Source of the DNA: Kibdelosporangium sp. MJ126-NF4
GTDB taxonomy: Bacteria > Actinomycetota > Actinomycetes > Mycobacteriales > Pseudonocardiaceae
Direction: 5' to 3'
Assembly (NCBI RefSeq): GCF_000826545.1
Contig: NZ_CDME01000002.1
Span: 2,241,187 to 2,305,186 of the forward strand
Length of the DNA: 64,000 nucleotides
Below are positions 12,264 to 21,480 of this stretch, piece after piece. The notes under the pieces are model-generated. The model did not search any database. It had not been told where the DNA came from and worked only from the letters and a program-made list of their open reading frames with translations. The position numbers and the translations under genes are program-made. Position 1 is the first letter of the stretch. Every line of letters begins with the position of its first letter.

Positions 12264-12681
12264 TGTAGGCCTCCAGCTGCTGCTGGTCCTCCTCCAGCTT
12301 CTTGATCCGGCTCTTGACCACGTCGCCGATGCTGACGATGCCGACCAGCCTGCCGCCGTCCACCACCGGCACGTGCCGGATCCGGTGCTCGGTCATCAGC
12401 ACGCTGAGGCTGTCGACCGAGTCGTCGGGCCCGCACGTGAACACCTCGGTGCTCATGATGTCGTCGACGGGCGAGTCGAGCAGCCCGGCGCCGAACTCGT
12501 TCAGCCGACGCACGACGTCCCGTTCCGACACGATCCCGGCCACGGTGTCGTCGGCGGCCATCACGACCATCGCGCCGATGTTGTACTCGGCGAGCGCGGC
12601 GAGCAGCTCTCTGACCGGCGTGCCCGGCTCGGCCGTCGCCACGGTAGAACCTTTGGTGCGCAACAAGTCGGCAATCCGCAT
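12250..12681 (-). CDS. Tandem CBS-domain protein
   Basis: The 143-residue cytoplasmic protein consists of a CBS pair. The first half (about 1-65) contains VREL..YNIGAMVV and GIVSERDVVRRL; the second (about 75-135) contains VDDIMST, HRIRHVPVVDGG and GIVSIGDVVKSRI. CBS pairs bind adenosine nucleotides or related ligands and often report energy state. The start at 12681 is chosen over one 18 bases upstream because GGAGG sits at the correct spacing before it. This short stand-alone class resembles mycobacterial hypoxic-response CBS proteins, but no partner is visible here. Confidence 0.9.
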   Translation of the reverse strand: MRIADLLRTKGSTVATAEPGTPVRELLAALAEYNIGAMVVMAADDTVAGIVSERDVVRRLNEFGAGLLDSPVDDIMSTEVFTCGPDDSVDSLSVLMTEHRIRHVPVVDGGRLVGIVSIGDVVKSRIKKLEEDQQQLEAYITQG

Positions 12682-12773
12682 CAGGCGCCTCCATCCCAAC
12701 CACCGGTGTGACCCTGCTTACAAGGAGGTTAGGCGTTCCGGCGTGATCAGCAACAGATCACAGCACGTGTCCG

Positions 12774-13262
12774 TTATGTTCCAGTCCGCGCACGCCGGAT
12801 CATCACGAGCCGTGCGCCCAGCGCGTCCAGCCCGGCCCGACGCTCCTCGATCACGAGTTTGCCCAGCTCAGGGCCGGGTTGTTCGAGCACGGTGAAGCCG
12901 AGCCCTCGGTACCACGGACCGTTCCACGGCACATCGGCGAACGTCGTCAACGTGACAGATCGGGCCCCGGCTCGGGCGAACACAGCGTTCATCAGTGCGG
13001 TGCCGAGCCCCCGCCTGGTGTGGTCGGGACGCACGGCGATCTGGTGCACGTGCAGGTGGCCGTCGAGTGGGCCCGTGTACGCGAACGCGACCGGCGGATC
13101 GCCCGTGACCAGCACGTCCGCCGGGTCCGCGACGGTCTCGACCACGGCCGCGCCCGGCGGGAACACGATGCCGACCGACGCGAACATCCCGTCCGCGGCC
13201 CGTTCGACGTCCCCGAGTGCGGGCAACTCGGCGGCGCTGGCGATCCGGACGGCTGAAATCAT
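12774..13262 (-). CDS. GNAT-family N-acetyltransferase
   Basis: The 162-residue protein has the GNAT core: the strand ending HVHQIAVRPDHTRRGLGTALM (the acetyl-CoA pyrophosphate-binding loop is R-R-G-L-G-T) and the later NGPWYRGLGFTVLE segment. GNAT enzymes acetylate a primary amine on a small molecule or protein using acetyl-CoA. The substrate cannot be predicted. The ATG at 13262 is divergent from the DUF2293 gene with 37 bases between the two starts, so they probably share a promoter region. Confidence 0.85.
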   Translation of the reverse strand: MISAVRIASAAELPALGDVERAADGMFASVGIVFPPGAAVVETVADPADVLVTGDPPVAFAYTGPLDGHLHVHQIAVRPDHTRRGLGTALMNAVFARAGARSVTLTTFADVPWNGPWYRGLGFTVLEQPGPELGKLVIEERRAGLDALGARLVMIRRARTGT

Positions 13263-13299
13263 GGGAGCGAACGCTACCGCCACGAGGAGTCGCACGACG

Positions 13300-14352
13300 A
13301 TGGGTTTTGAGCCGACCGGGAAGCTGGCGCGCCGGGTGGTCGCCGCGGCCGAGCAGGAACTGGCCGAAGCAAAGATCGTCACCCCGCTTGGTGTGTTCCA
13401 GCGGATGGGCTGGCTGCACAAGGTCGAACGCTGGGAACGCGAGCAGGTCGCCTCGCTGGAGTCGATCGCCGCGGTCGACGCGGCCAAGCTCGACGAGGCG
13501 CGGCTGGTCCTGCGGCAGTGGGCCGAGGCAAGCGGGCTGACACCCGGCGAAAGCACTTACGTGTCAACCAATCGCGGCCGGGCCGAGCTCCGGTTCACCG
13601 CACGCGGCGACGAGTCCACCGAACGGGCGTACCGGATGCACTGGACGTCGCCCGACCTTTCGGACAAGCGGCGGGAAACGCTGACGCGCAAGCAGAACAC
13701 CGCGCCGGACCTGGTCGTGGTCATCCCGCAGGCCGACTGGACGTGCGCGAGCTGCTCGGACACCGGCCCGTACCTGATCATGGACAACGCCGGGCCACTG
13801 TGTCTGACCTGCGCCGACATGGATCATCTGATCTTCCTTCCGGCCGGTGACGCCACGCTGACCCGGCGGGCGAAGAAGGCCAGTGGCCTGTCGGCGGTGG
13901 TCGTGCGGTTCGACAAGAGCCGCAGGCGCTACCAACGCCAGGGCATCCTGGTCGAGGAGCCCGCGCTGGAACAGGCCGAGCAGTCCTGCCTCGCGGACGA
14001 GGAGGTGCGGCTGCGCCGCCGTGAACGCGACCGGGAGCGCCGGGCGGGCGAGGACGTCGAGCTGATCGCGCGGATGACCGAGCTGATCGGCGCGCTGTTC
14101 CCGAAGTGCCCGCCCGATCGGGCCGAGGCGATCGCCCGGCACACGGGCCTGCGGGGCAGCGGGCGCGTCGGCCGTTCGGCGGCCGGGCGCGCGCTGGACG
14201 AGGAGGCGATCACCCGCGCGGTGGTGGCGTCGATTCGCCACGAGGACACCGACTACGACGAGCTGTTGATGTCCGGAGTGGACCGTGACGAGGCCAGGTC
14301 CACTATCCGGTCCAAGATCGATTCGGTTCTCGCATCCTGGCGGAACGGCTGA
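13300..14352 (+). CDS. DUF2293-domain protein with a zinc-finger-like segment
   Basis: The 350-residue protein has a helical N-terminus, a central cysteine pair arrangement (CASC near residue 149 and CLTC near 169), and a C-terminal DUF2293 region with FPKCPPDRAEAIARHTG and VVASIRHEDTDYDELL. DUF2293 is an uncharacterised actinobacterial and fungal domain. The two CxxC pairs about 20 residues apart would suit a zinc knuckle. A GAGGAG motif precedes the ATG at 13300. No function can be assigned. Confidence 0.82.
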   Translation: MGFEPTGKLARRVVAAAEQELAEAKIVTPLGVFQRMGWLHKVERWEREQVASLESIAAVDAAKLDEARLVLRQWAEASGLTPGESTYVSTNRGRAELRFTARGDESTERAYRMHWTSPDLSDKRRETLTRKQNTAPDLVVVIPQADWTCASCSDTGPYLIMDNAGPLCLTCADMDHLIFLPAGDATLTRRAKKASGLSAVVVRFDKSRRRYQRQGILVEEPALEQAEQSCLADEEVRLRRRERDRERRAGEDVELIARMTELIGALFPKCPPDRAEAIARHTGLRGSGRVGRSAAGRALDEEAITRAVVASIRHEDTDYDELLMSGVDRDEARSTIRSKIDSVLASWRNG

Positions 14353-14365
14353 CACACTGGGGTGT

Positions 14366-16381
14366 ATGAGTGAGCACGACGACCCCTACCTCTGGCTGGA
14401 AGAGGTAACCGCGGACGACGCGATGGCGTGGGTCCGTGAGCGCAACGCGGAGACGGTCGCCGAGCTGACCGGCAGCGCGCGGTTCGCGGAACTGCGTGAC
14501 GAGATCCGTGCGGTGTTCGACGCGGACGACCGGATCCCCTACATCCGCCGCCGCGGTGAACTCCTGTACAACTTCTGGCAGACCCCGGCCAACCCACGCG
14601 GGCTGTGGCGCCGCACCACGCTGGAGCAGTACCGCCTCGCCGAGCCCGACTGGCAGCTGCTGCTGGACATCGACGAACTGGGTGCACGCGAAGGCGAGAA
14701 CTGGGTCTGGGACGGCGCCGCCGTGCTGCGCCCCGACTACCGGCTGGCGCTGGTGAACCTGTCACGCGGTGGCGCGGACGCCGCCGTGGTCCGCGAGTTC
14801 GACCTCGAGACACGCGAGTTCGTGCCCGGTGGTTTCGAACTGCCGGAGGCCAAGAGCTTCCTGCGCTGGATCGACGCCGACCGGGTCTACGTCGGCACCG
14901 ACTTCGGCCCCGACTCGATGACCTCGTCCGGCTATCCCAGGATTGTCAAGGAATGGCGCCGAGGCACGCCGTTGTCCGAGGCGGAGACGGTGTTCGAGGG
15001 CAAGCCCGAGGACGTGTCGGTGTACGCGACGCACGACCCGACGCCCGGTTTCGAGCGTGATTTCGTCGGCAGGAACATCGACTTCTACCGCTCGGAACGG
15101 TTCCTCCGTACCGAGTCCGGCGACTTGGTCCGGATCGATGTGCCGGACGACGCCGAGACGAGCGTCGAACGCGAGTGGCTGCTGATCACGTTGCGTTCGG
15201 CGTGGACGGTCGGTGAGACGACACACCCGGCCGGTTCGCTGCTCGCCACCAGGTTCGACGATTTCCTCGGCGGCGCAAGGGACATGGATGTCCTGTTCGA
15301 GCCGGACGCGCACACGTCACTGACGTACCACAGCTGGACGAAGGACCACGTCATCCTCAACACGCTGCACGACGTGCAGACCCGGATCGAGGTCCTCACC
15401 CCGGGACCGGGCGGCTGGCAGCGCACGGAACTGGCCGGGGTGCCCGCCGGTGCGCTCTCCGAGATCACCGACACCGACCCGGACGTCAGCGACGAGTACT
15501 TCATGAACTCCAGCGGGTACGTCGAGCCCGCGACGCTGCGCCGGGGTGCGGTCGGCGGCGAGCCGGAGATCCTCAAGCAGGCGCCCGCCCGGTTCGACGC
15601 GACCGGCATCGAGGTGCACCAGCACTTCGCGACGTCGGCGGACGGCACGAAGATCCCGTACTTCGTCGTCGGCAGGCCGGATCCGGCGACCAGGCCGACG
15701 CTGCTGTCCGGGTACGGCGGTTTCGAGGTCTCGCTGACACCGAGCTACCTCGGCCACGTCGGCCGGGCCTGGCTGGCCCGCGGCGGCACGTACGTGGTCG
15801 CCAACCTGCGTGGCGGCGGCGAGTACGGCCCGGACTGGCACTCCCAGGCGGTGAAGGCGAACCGGCACGTGGTGTACGAGGATTTCGCCGCCGTGGCACA
15901 GGACCTGATCGACCGCGGGATCACAACGCCGCAGCGGCTGGGCATCCAGGGCGGCAGCAACGGCGGCCTGCTGATGGGCGTGATGCTCACCCGCTACCCG
16001 CAGCTGTTCGGCGCGATCGTCTGCCAGGTGCCGTTGCTGGACATGCGCCGGTACCACGAGCTACTGGCTGGCGCGTCGTGGATCGCGGAGTACGGCGACC
16101 CGCGCAAGCCGGAGGAATGGGCGTTCATCGAACCGTTCTCGCCGTACCAGAACGTCGACGCCGACGCGAAGTACCCGCCCGTGCTGTTCGCGACGTCCAC
16201 ACGCGACGACCGGGTGCACCCGGGGCACGCCCGCAAGATGGTGGCGAGGATGCGCGAACACGGCCACGACGTGCGCTACCACGAGAACATCGAGGGCGGG
16301 CACGGCGCGGCCGCGGACAACGAACAGCTGGCGTTCAAATGGGCGCTCGTGTTCGAGTTCCTCTGGTCGAAGCTCAGCTGA
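14366..16381 (+). CDS. Prolyl oligopeptidase family (S9A) serine peptidase
   Basis: The 671-residue protein has the two-part S9A layout: an N-terminal seven-bladed beta-propeller (about 70-410) and a C-terminal alpha/beta-hydrolase domain. The catalytic residues are visible as Ser531 in QGGSNGG, Asp614 or Asp615 in STRDDRV, and His646 in EGGHGAA. It lacks a signal peptide, so it is cytoplasmic. These enzymes cleave short peptides after proline. The ATG at 14366 begins MSEHDDPYLWLEEV, which is the classical N-terminus of the family. It ends eight bases into the convergent metallopeptidase gene. Confidence 0.93.
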   Translation: MSEHDDPYLWLEEVTADDAMAWVRERNAETVAELTGSARFAELRDEIRAVFDADDRIPYIRRRGELLYNFWQTPANPRGLWRRTTLEQYRLAEPDWQLLLDIDELGAREGENWVWDGAAVLRPDYRLALVNLSRGGADAAVVREFDLETREFVPGGFELPEAKSFLRWIDADRVYVGTDFGPDSMTSSGYPRIVKEWRRGTPLSEAETVFEGKPEDVSVYATHDPTPGFERDFVGRNIDFYRSERFLRTESGDLVRIDVPDDAETSVEREWLLITLRSAWTVGETTHPAGSLLATRFDDFLGGARDMDVLFEPDAHTSLTYHSWTKDHVILNTLHDVQTRIEVLTPGPGGWQRTELAGVPAGALSEITDTDPDVSDEYFMNSSGYVEPATLRRGAVGGEPEILKQAPARFDATGIEVHQHFATSADGTKIPYFVVGRPDPATRPTLLSGYGGFEVSLTPSYLGHVGRAWLARGGTYVVANLRGGGEYGPDWHSQAVKANRHVVYEDFAAVAQDLIDRGITTPQRLGIQGGSNGGLLMGVMLTRYPQLFGAIVCQVPLLDMRRYHELLAGASWIAEYGDPRKPEEWAFIEPFSPYQNVDADAKYPPVLFATSTRDDRVHPGHARKMVARMREHGHDVRYHENIEGGHGAAADNEQLAFKWALVFEFLWSKLS

Positions 16382-17378
16382 CCTCGCCGGACGGGGCCAG
16401 CCAGGTGTTGCAGGACCCGGTGTTGTTGTTCTTCACACCGGCTGTGCCCCACTGGATCTGATGCTTGACGCTGCCGTGGGTCTTGTCGGCGACGGAGCTG
16501 CGGAACGCCGACTGCGCGGACGTGCTCAGGCCCTTCGTGATCGACCCCCGGCCGCCCGCGGCACCGATGAACATCCCGGAGAAGCAGTCGGCCTGCAGTT
16601 CCATCCGGCGGGTCAGCTCGAGGTACTCCGGGGAGTTCTCGTCCTTGCCCGCCATCTTGAAGCCCATGCCGCGGTTGATCCCGCTCAGCGCCTGGACGTG
16701 GTGGCCGTACTCGTGGGCGAGGACCATGATGTGGCCGCCCTGGTTGCTGCCCATGGACTCGGTGACCCGGTTGCGGGGCATGAAGATGCCCTTGTCACGC
16801 GGGCAGTAGAAGGCGACGGCCTCCTGCTTGGTCGGGGTGCCGCAGGTGCTCGTCGGGTTGTCGTCCACCGACAGCGTCGGCGGCTCGAAATCCCCGTCGG
16901 CCTGCTCGACCAACGGCCGCCACGCCTCGTCCAGGCAGCCGATCATGGCCTGGTAGTAGGCGCGCAACTGGTCGGCCGACCGCCCGAACGCGGGCAGCTT
17001 GCAGGTGATCTGCGGCAGCTGCATGCCCGGGGCGAGCAGCGGGTTGGCGTTGGTCAGGTCATCACCCGCCGGACGTGATGGCGTGGTCGCCGTGACGGGC
17101 GGGGCACCGCTCGTCGGTTTCGTGGGCGGCGCGGCAGCGTTCGGCTTGCCCTCCACAGGCGGGCCGGGCACGGCCACACCCTCGACCTCGGTGGTGAACC
17201 AGCCAGGTCCGCCCATGGTCAGGACGATCAGGACCACCACGGCGAGCACCGCGACGATGGCCAGCGGGGAGTTGCCCTGCCCGCCCGGGTCCGCGGGAGC
17301 GCTCGACGGTGGCGGCATCGGTGTCCAGCTCGACTCCGGTAGGTTCGCGACCGGCGGGCTCTCGTCGTCCTCGGCCAT
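16374..17378 (-). CDS. Membrane-anchored neutral zinc metallopeptidase (YpfJ-like)
   Basis: This 334-residue protein has a short Pro-rich cytoplasmic N-terminus, one membrane helix (about 39-56, IVAVLAVVVLIVLTM) and a Pro/Thr-rich linker. An extracellular putative neutral zinc metallopeptidase domain follows, with the zinc site HEYGHH and a downstream ELQADCFSG that supplies the third ligand. The start at 17378 has AGAGGGGGA just before it and is preferred to a start 30 bases upstream. The natural substrate of this family is unknown. Four extracellular Cys residues could form disulfides. Confidence 0.88.
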   Translation of the reverse strand: MAEDDESPPVANLPESSWTPMPPPSSAPADPGGQGNSPLAIVAVLAVVVLIVLTMGGPGWFTTEVEGVAVPGPPVEGKPNAAAPPTKPTSGAPPVTATTPSRPAGDDLTNANPLLAPGMQLPQITCKLPAFGRSADQLRAYYQAMIGCLDEAWRPLVEQADGDFEPPTLSVDDNPTSTCGTPTKQEAVAFYCPRDKGIFMPRNRVTESMGSNQGGHIMVLAHEYGHHVQALSGINRGMGFKMAGKDENSPEYLELTRRMELQADCFSGMFIGAAGGRGSITKGLSTSAQSAFRSSVADKTHGSVKHQIQWGTAGVKNNNTGSCNTWLAPSGEVS

Positions 17379-17416
17379 GTGTCCCCCTCTGGTTGAACCC
17401 GGTGGCAATCATGCCA

Positions 17417-18097
17417 TCACCGGTTGCCTGGCGGCCGAGCTGCGATCAGGTCACGCACCGAACTGTCTGGTGTGGACAGCACGGCCGGGTCACGGCCCCA
17501 GACCGCCTCGGGGACGGCGCCGACCGTGGCCAGCCATTCCCGCAAGCGGTTCTTGACCAGGCTGGCAGTGGTGCAGTCGCAGGTCGCCTCGACGCCATCG
17601 GCCTGTATTCCCAGGCTCCGGCACAGCGCGACGGCCCGCGGCAGATGATAGGGCTGCGTCACCAGCAGGGCGCGGTCGACACCGTAAACGCGGGCCGCGC
17701 GGGCGCATGTGTCGAATGTATCCAGGCCGGACGGGTCGATGACCACCAGTTTCGGGTCGACGCCCTGCCCTGCGAGGTACTCGGTCATCGCCTTGGTCTC
17801 GTTGCCCGACGTTCCCCCGGCGTCGCCGGACACGAGCACGGCCTTCACCTTGCCCGCCTTGACCAGTTCGACGGTCACGTCGAGCCGCCCTGCCAGGAAC
17901 GGCATCGGCCTGCCGTTGGCCAGCTTGGCGCCGAACACGATCGCCACCGGCGCCTCCGGGGCTTCGGCGGCCTCGAACCGGTGCCCGCCGGAGGCGATGT
18001 ACGACCACGTCAGGCTCCCGCCGACCACCACGACGGCCGCTGCGGCGCCGATGACGACGGTCCGCACTGCCCAGCGCGTCCAGCGCCGCCTGTCCAT
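17417..18097 (-). CDS. YdcF/SanA-type DUF218 membrane protein
   Basis: The 226-residue protein has one N-terminal transmembrane helix (about 10-32) and an extracytoplasmic DUF218 domain. That domain has the strands VAIVFGAKLANGRP, KAVLVSGDAG and LLVTQPYHLPRAV, the last being the typical family motif with His. DUF218 proteins such as SanA, ElyC and YdcF are linked to cell-envelope integrity and vancomycin tolerance in enterobacteria. The ATG at 18097 places the helix directly at the N-terminus. Confidence 0.85.
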   Translation of the reverse strand: MDRRRWTRWAVRTVVIGAAAAVVVVGGSLTWSYIASGGHRFEAAEAPEAPVAIVFGAKLANGRPMPFLAGRLDVTVELVKAGKVKAVLVSGDAGGTSGNETKAMTEYLAGQGVDPKLVVIDPSGLDTFDTCARAARVYGVDRALLVTQPYHLPRAVALCRSLGIQADGVEATCDCTTASLVKNRLREWLATVGAVPEAVWGRDPAVLSTPDSSVRDLIAARPPGNR

Positions 18098-18116
18098 GAT
18101 CCCATGTAACCAGAAA

Positions 18117-18153
18117 CCTGCCTGGCAAGGACCGGAAGGCCTTGCCAGGCAGG
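18117..18153 (-). terminator. Strong hairpin downstream of the SdrD-like gene
   Basis: A perfect 14-bp inverted repeat (CCTGCCTGGCAAGG and its complement) surrounds a 9-base loop. It lies 14 bases after the stop codon of the SdrD-like gene, in the 70-base gap before the DUF218 start. There is no clear U tract, as is common in actinobacterial terminators. Confidence 0.8.
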
Positions 18154-18167
18154 CGAACCCAGGAAAC

Positions 18168-19934
18168 TCAGCCGCGGCGCCGCCTGCGCGTGAACAGCAC
18201 GGCACCGACACCGAGCAGCAGCACGACGACTCCGCCGATGGTCAGGCCGATCACGTTGGCGCCGGTGTTGGCCAGCGCACGGTTCTGACTCTGGTTCTGT
18301 GTCGTGCTGTTCGACGCGGGTGGCTTGAGCGGTGGTTTGTTCGCGTCGCCGATGTTCCCGTGCAGGCCGCGCAGCAGCGGGATCAACTCGTTCTTGCCCC
18401 GGTCCTCGTCGGCACTGACCACGAGGAAGTCGTTGTTCTTGAGCTTCCACGGGCCGTCGAAGACCGGGATGTACCAGCCCGCCGGGATGTCGGCGAAGCG
18501 ATAGCCGCCGTCCGCGCCGGTCGTGGTGGACGCGACGACCTTGCCGCTCAACGGATCGAGCAGCGTGACGGGCAGGGACGCGACGCGGGGCTCGTCGTCG
18601 GTCCACTTGTCGTTCTTGTTCTCGTCGTTGAAGAACCAGCCGTTGCCGACGCCGTTCCTGCCGGGCACCTTGGCCAACACGAACAGGCTCGGGTTGCCGG
18701 TGACCTGCGAGCCTGTCTTGCTGCGGATGTCGCAGTAGATGTACACCACGCCCTCGTTTTTCGAGGATTCCGGCACGGTGCCCTGGACCGGCAACGTCCG
18801 CGCCTCACCGGGCTTCAGTGCCATACCGGGGCCGTTCGTCGCCAGATCGTCCCAGTTGGCGGGGTCGGTTGTGCCGCGCAGATGTGCGACCTGCTCGAGC
18901 TCGCACACCACGACGAGACCGGTGAGGTGTGTCGACCCGTTGTTGGTCAACGAGATCGAGAGCTTGGCTGTGTCACCCACTTCGTACGGGCCGCCGTTGA
19001 ACTTCGCCGACGCCAGCAGGCCCTCCGACAACGGTCGGTCCGCCCGCAACTCCAGCTTCTCGCTGTCAGCGGTGTTCTTGACGGCGACGGAGGTCTCGGT
19101 GGTCACCCAACCGCCCGTCAGCTGCGGTGGCAGCTTGACGGTGTACCACCCGGCGGGCAGGTCACTGATCTTGAACTGGCCGTTGGCGTCCGTCTTGGCC
19201 GTGCGGTCTTTCACACGCGGGCCGTTCACGGTCACCGTCACGTCCGCGGCGCCTTCACCGGCGCCGAGCTTCTTGTCGCCGTCCTTGTCCGTGTAGACGG
19301 TTCCGCCGACAGCGCCCTTGGTCGTCGGCGGGACGATCGTGACTTTGACCTCGACCGTGTTGTCGGCCGGTGTGGCGTCGTCGAGCTCCAGAGCGACCTT
19401 CAGCACGCCCTCGGCGGCCGTCGCCTCGGCGAAACGCACGGTGACCAGCAGTGGGCGAGTTGCCTTCGGCGCCAGCGGGGCACCGAGATCGGCCCAGTCC
19501 AGCGCGGTGAACTGGGCACCGGACACCGTGTCCACGGAGCCCTTGGCTTCCTTGGCCACCCCCTGGCCGTTGTTCGCGATCGTGAGGGCGATGACGAAGG
19601 ACTCGCCTTCCACGTGACTGCCGGACACCGGCGCCGCGGTCACCTTCAGGTCCGGCTTCGCGACCGGGTCGGTGAGCTGCTGTCCGCGTTCCGCCTTCGG
19701 CTGTTCGATCTTCTTGTCCGGCAATTGCGGCTGCGGTGTGGCCGATGCCGAAGGGGACTCAGCGGAACTCTGCGCCACCGGATCGACAGCGGCGGGATCG
19801 GCAGCGACCGGATCGGCCGCAGCCGGTGCGGCAGCACAGAGAACTATCGCTACCGCCGATAACGCCGCGTGTCTGAGTCGACGCGTAGGCAAAAGGAACA
19901 CCCCCGTGTTCGGGTCAGCCCCTGGTGATCCCAC
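18168..19934 (-). CDS. Secreted SdrD-like protein with LAxTG sortase anchor
   Basis: The 588-residue product has a Sec signal peptide (RRLRHAALSAVAIVLCAAAPAAA). After it come an acidic Ala/Pro-rich linker, CARDB-like or DUF11-like beta domains, and two SdrD-B-type repeats recognisable by calcium-loop sequences (YTDKDGDKKLGAGE and FNDENKNDKWTDDE). It ends with LANTG, a hydrophobic helix and RRRRRG. LAxTG is the pentapeptide used by class E sortases of high-GC Gram-positives, so the protein is probably covalently attached to peptidoglycan and displayed outside. The GTG at 19934 is given; another GTG at 19901 would start closer to the signal peptide. No sortase gene is in the window. Confidence 0.88.
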   Translation of the reverse strand: MGSPGADPNTGVFLLPTRRLRHAALSAVAIVLCAAAPAAADPVAADPAAVDPVAQSSAESPSASATPQPQLPDKKIEQPKAERGQQLTDPVAKPDLKVTAAPVSGSHVEGESFVIALTIANNGQGVAKEAKGSVDTVSGAQFTALDWADLGAPLAPKATRPLLVTVRFAEATAAEGVLKVALELDDATPADNTVEVKVTIVPPTTKGAVGGTVYTDKDGDKKLGAGEGAADVTVTVNGPRVKDRTAKTDANGQFKISDLPAGWYTVKLPPQLTGGWVTTETSVAVKNTADSEKLELRADRPLSEGLLASAKFNGGPYEVGDTAKLSISLTNNGSTHLTGLVVVCELEQVAHLRGTTDPANWDDLATNGPGMALKPGEARTLPVQGTVPESSKNEGVVYIYCDIRSKTGSQVTGNPSLFVLAKVPGRNGVGNGWFFNDENKNDKWTDDEPRVASLPVTLLDPLSGKVVASTTTGADGGYRFADIPAGWYIPVFDGPWKLKNNDFLVVSADEDRGKNELIPLLRGLHGNIGDANKPPLKPPASNSTTQNQSQNRALANTGANVIGLTIGGVVVLLLGVGAVLFTRRRRRG

Positions 19935-20052
19935 GCTCCCCAGTCACCGGCACGAAACACCAGGGCATGACACTTCGGTGAAAATGTGGTGTCCGAAACC
20001 TATCGGTTCACCCACGGGCTGCCCAGCCCGGCACCGAAAACGTTACCGGGAG

Positions 20053-21324
20053 CTATTTCAGCAACACGGGCAGCGAGTCCACGCCGTAGACGATGGAGAT
20101 CTTGCGAAACTCCAGTTCATCGGCGGACTTGGCCAGCCGCATCTTCGGGAAACGACGCACCAGCGCGGGATACGCGGCCCGCAACTCCATCCTGGCGAGC
20201 TCGGCACCGATGCACCGGTGTACCCCATACCCGAAGGCCAGGTGCGAAGTCGGATTCCGGTACGGGTTCACTGTGTCGAGGTCCTCACCGAGAGCGCTGT
20301 CCCGGTCGGCACCGCTCAGCGAGACGACCACCACGTCGCCCTTGCCGATCATGAGGCCGCCCACTTCGATCTCGTCACGCGCGAAGCGCGGGAACGCCAT
20401 CTGCACGACGGCCAGGTAACGCAGGATCTCCTCGACGAATCCGCTGATCGCGTCATCGTCGTCGTGGACGGCCTTGAAGGCCTCCTCGTTCTGCAGCAGG
20501 ACGAGCGCGCCGAGTGCGAGCATGCTCGCGGTGGTCTCGAAGCCACCGGTCAGCACTCCGTCGGCCAGCCCGGCCAACTCCAGGTCGTCGACCTTGTCGC
20601 CGTGCTCCTTGATGATCATGCCGAGCAGGCCGTCGCCGGGATTCTCCCGCTGCTGGCGCACCACACCGAGCAGGTAGTCCAGCGACTCGGAGATCGCGCC
20701 GAACGAGGCGTCCGCGCCGCCGAACAGGTCGAAGCGGGCCATCGCGAGGCGCTGGAAGTCCTCACGGTCGGTGTACGGCACGCCCAGCAGCTCGCAGATC
20801 ACCAGCGACGGGATCGGCAATGCGAACTCGGTGACCAGGTCGACCGGGCCCGCGGACTCGTCCATCGAGTCGAGGCACTGCTCGATGATCGCCTTGATGC
20901 CGGGCGTGAGCCGGGCGAGGCGGCGCATCGTGAACTCGGGCGTGAGCAGTTTGCGCAGCCGGGTGTGCACCGGCGGGTCGGCGAAGCCCAGCCCACCCGG
21001 GTTCTGCTGGACGTTGGTCGCGCCCGTGCCGAGCAGGTGAGCGAAGTCATTGCTGAACGCCTTGGTGTTGCTCAGCACAGCCTTGGCTTCCTCGTACCCG
21101 CTGACCAGCCACAGGTTGATGCCGAACGGCATCGGCAGCTTGCTGACCGGCGTGTCGGCGCGCATCTGCCCGAGTTCGGGCACAGGATCGAGGCCGTTGC
21201 GCCGCAACGGCATCAGCGCGGGCTCGGGGATCGGCATCTTGCCGAGGTCGAGCCCCTTTTTTCGGACACGGCTCAGATAGATGCGTGCGAACCATGCCGT
21301 GACTCGCGAGCGGATACTCCCCAC
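20053..21324 (-). CDS. Cytochrome P450
   Basis: This 423-residue bacterial class I P450 has every core motif. The I-helix is LTGGFETTAS, where the usual A-G-x-(D/E)-T is G-G-F-E-T. The K-helix ExxR is EEILR, the PFRFAR region is FPRFARDE, and the haem loop is FGYGVHRCIGAEL with the iron ligand Cys371. It has no membrane anchor, so it would need separate ferredoxin and reductase partners, and none lies next to it. The N-terminal basic segment is somewhat longer than usual. The Gly for Ala change at the start of the I-helix oxygen groove is uncommon. The substrate is unknown. Confidence 0.93.
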   Translation of the reverse strand: MGSIRSRVTAWFARIYLSRVRKKGLDLGKMPIPEPALMPLRRNGLDPVPELGQMRADTPVSKLPMPFGINLWLVSGYEEAKAVLSNTKAFSNDFAHLLGTGATNVQQNPGGLGFADPPVHTRLRKLLTPEFTMRRLARLTPGIKAIIEQCLDSMDESAGPVDLVTEFALPIPSLVICELLGVPYTDREDFQRLAMARFDLFGGADASFGAISESLDYLLGVVRQQRENPGDGLLGMIIKEHGDKVDDLELAGLADGVLTGGFETTASMLALGALVLLQNEEAFKAVHDDDDAISGFVEEILRYLAVVQMAFPRFARDEIEVGGLMIGKGDVVVVSLSGADRDSALGEDLDTVNPYRNPTSHLAFGYGVHRCIGAELARMELRAAYPALVRRFPKMRLAKSADELEFRKISIVYGVDSLPVLLK

Positions 21325-21435
21325 AGGCTTGAGGCTAGGACAACCCGACTGAGAAGTGGGAGCCGGGTGACCTGGTTAATCTCAGGTTGTGAGCGAACAC
21401 GACGTCCTCGAGACGATTCGGTAGAGGTGTTCCGA

Positions 21436-21459
21436 GTGGTTACGCGTGTGCGTAACCAC
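21436..21459 (-). terminator. Hairpin downstream of the YCII gene
   Basis: A perfect 10-bp inverted repeat (GTGGTTACGC and its complement) with a 4-base loop lies 22 bases after the YCII stop and about 110 bases before the P450 start. It may terminate the YCII transcript. Because it lies upstream of the P450 gene it could also act as an operator for that gene. Confidence 0.6.
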
Positions 21460-21480
21460 CCATTCACCCGTGGTTGCCGG

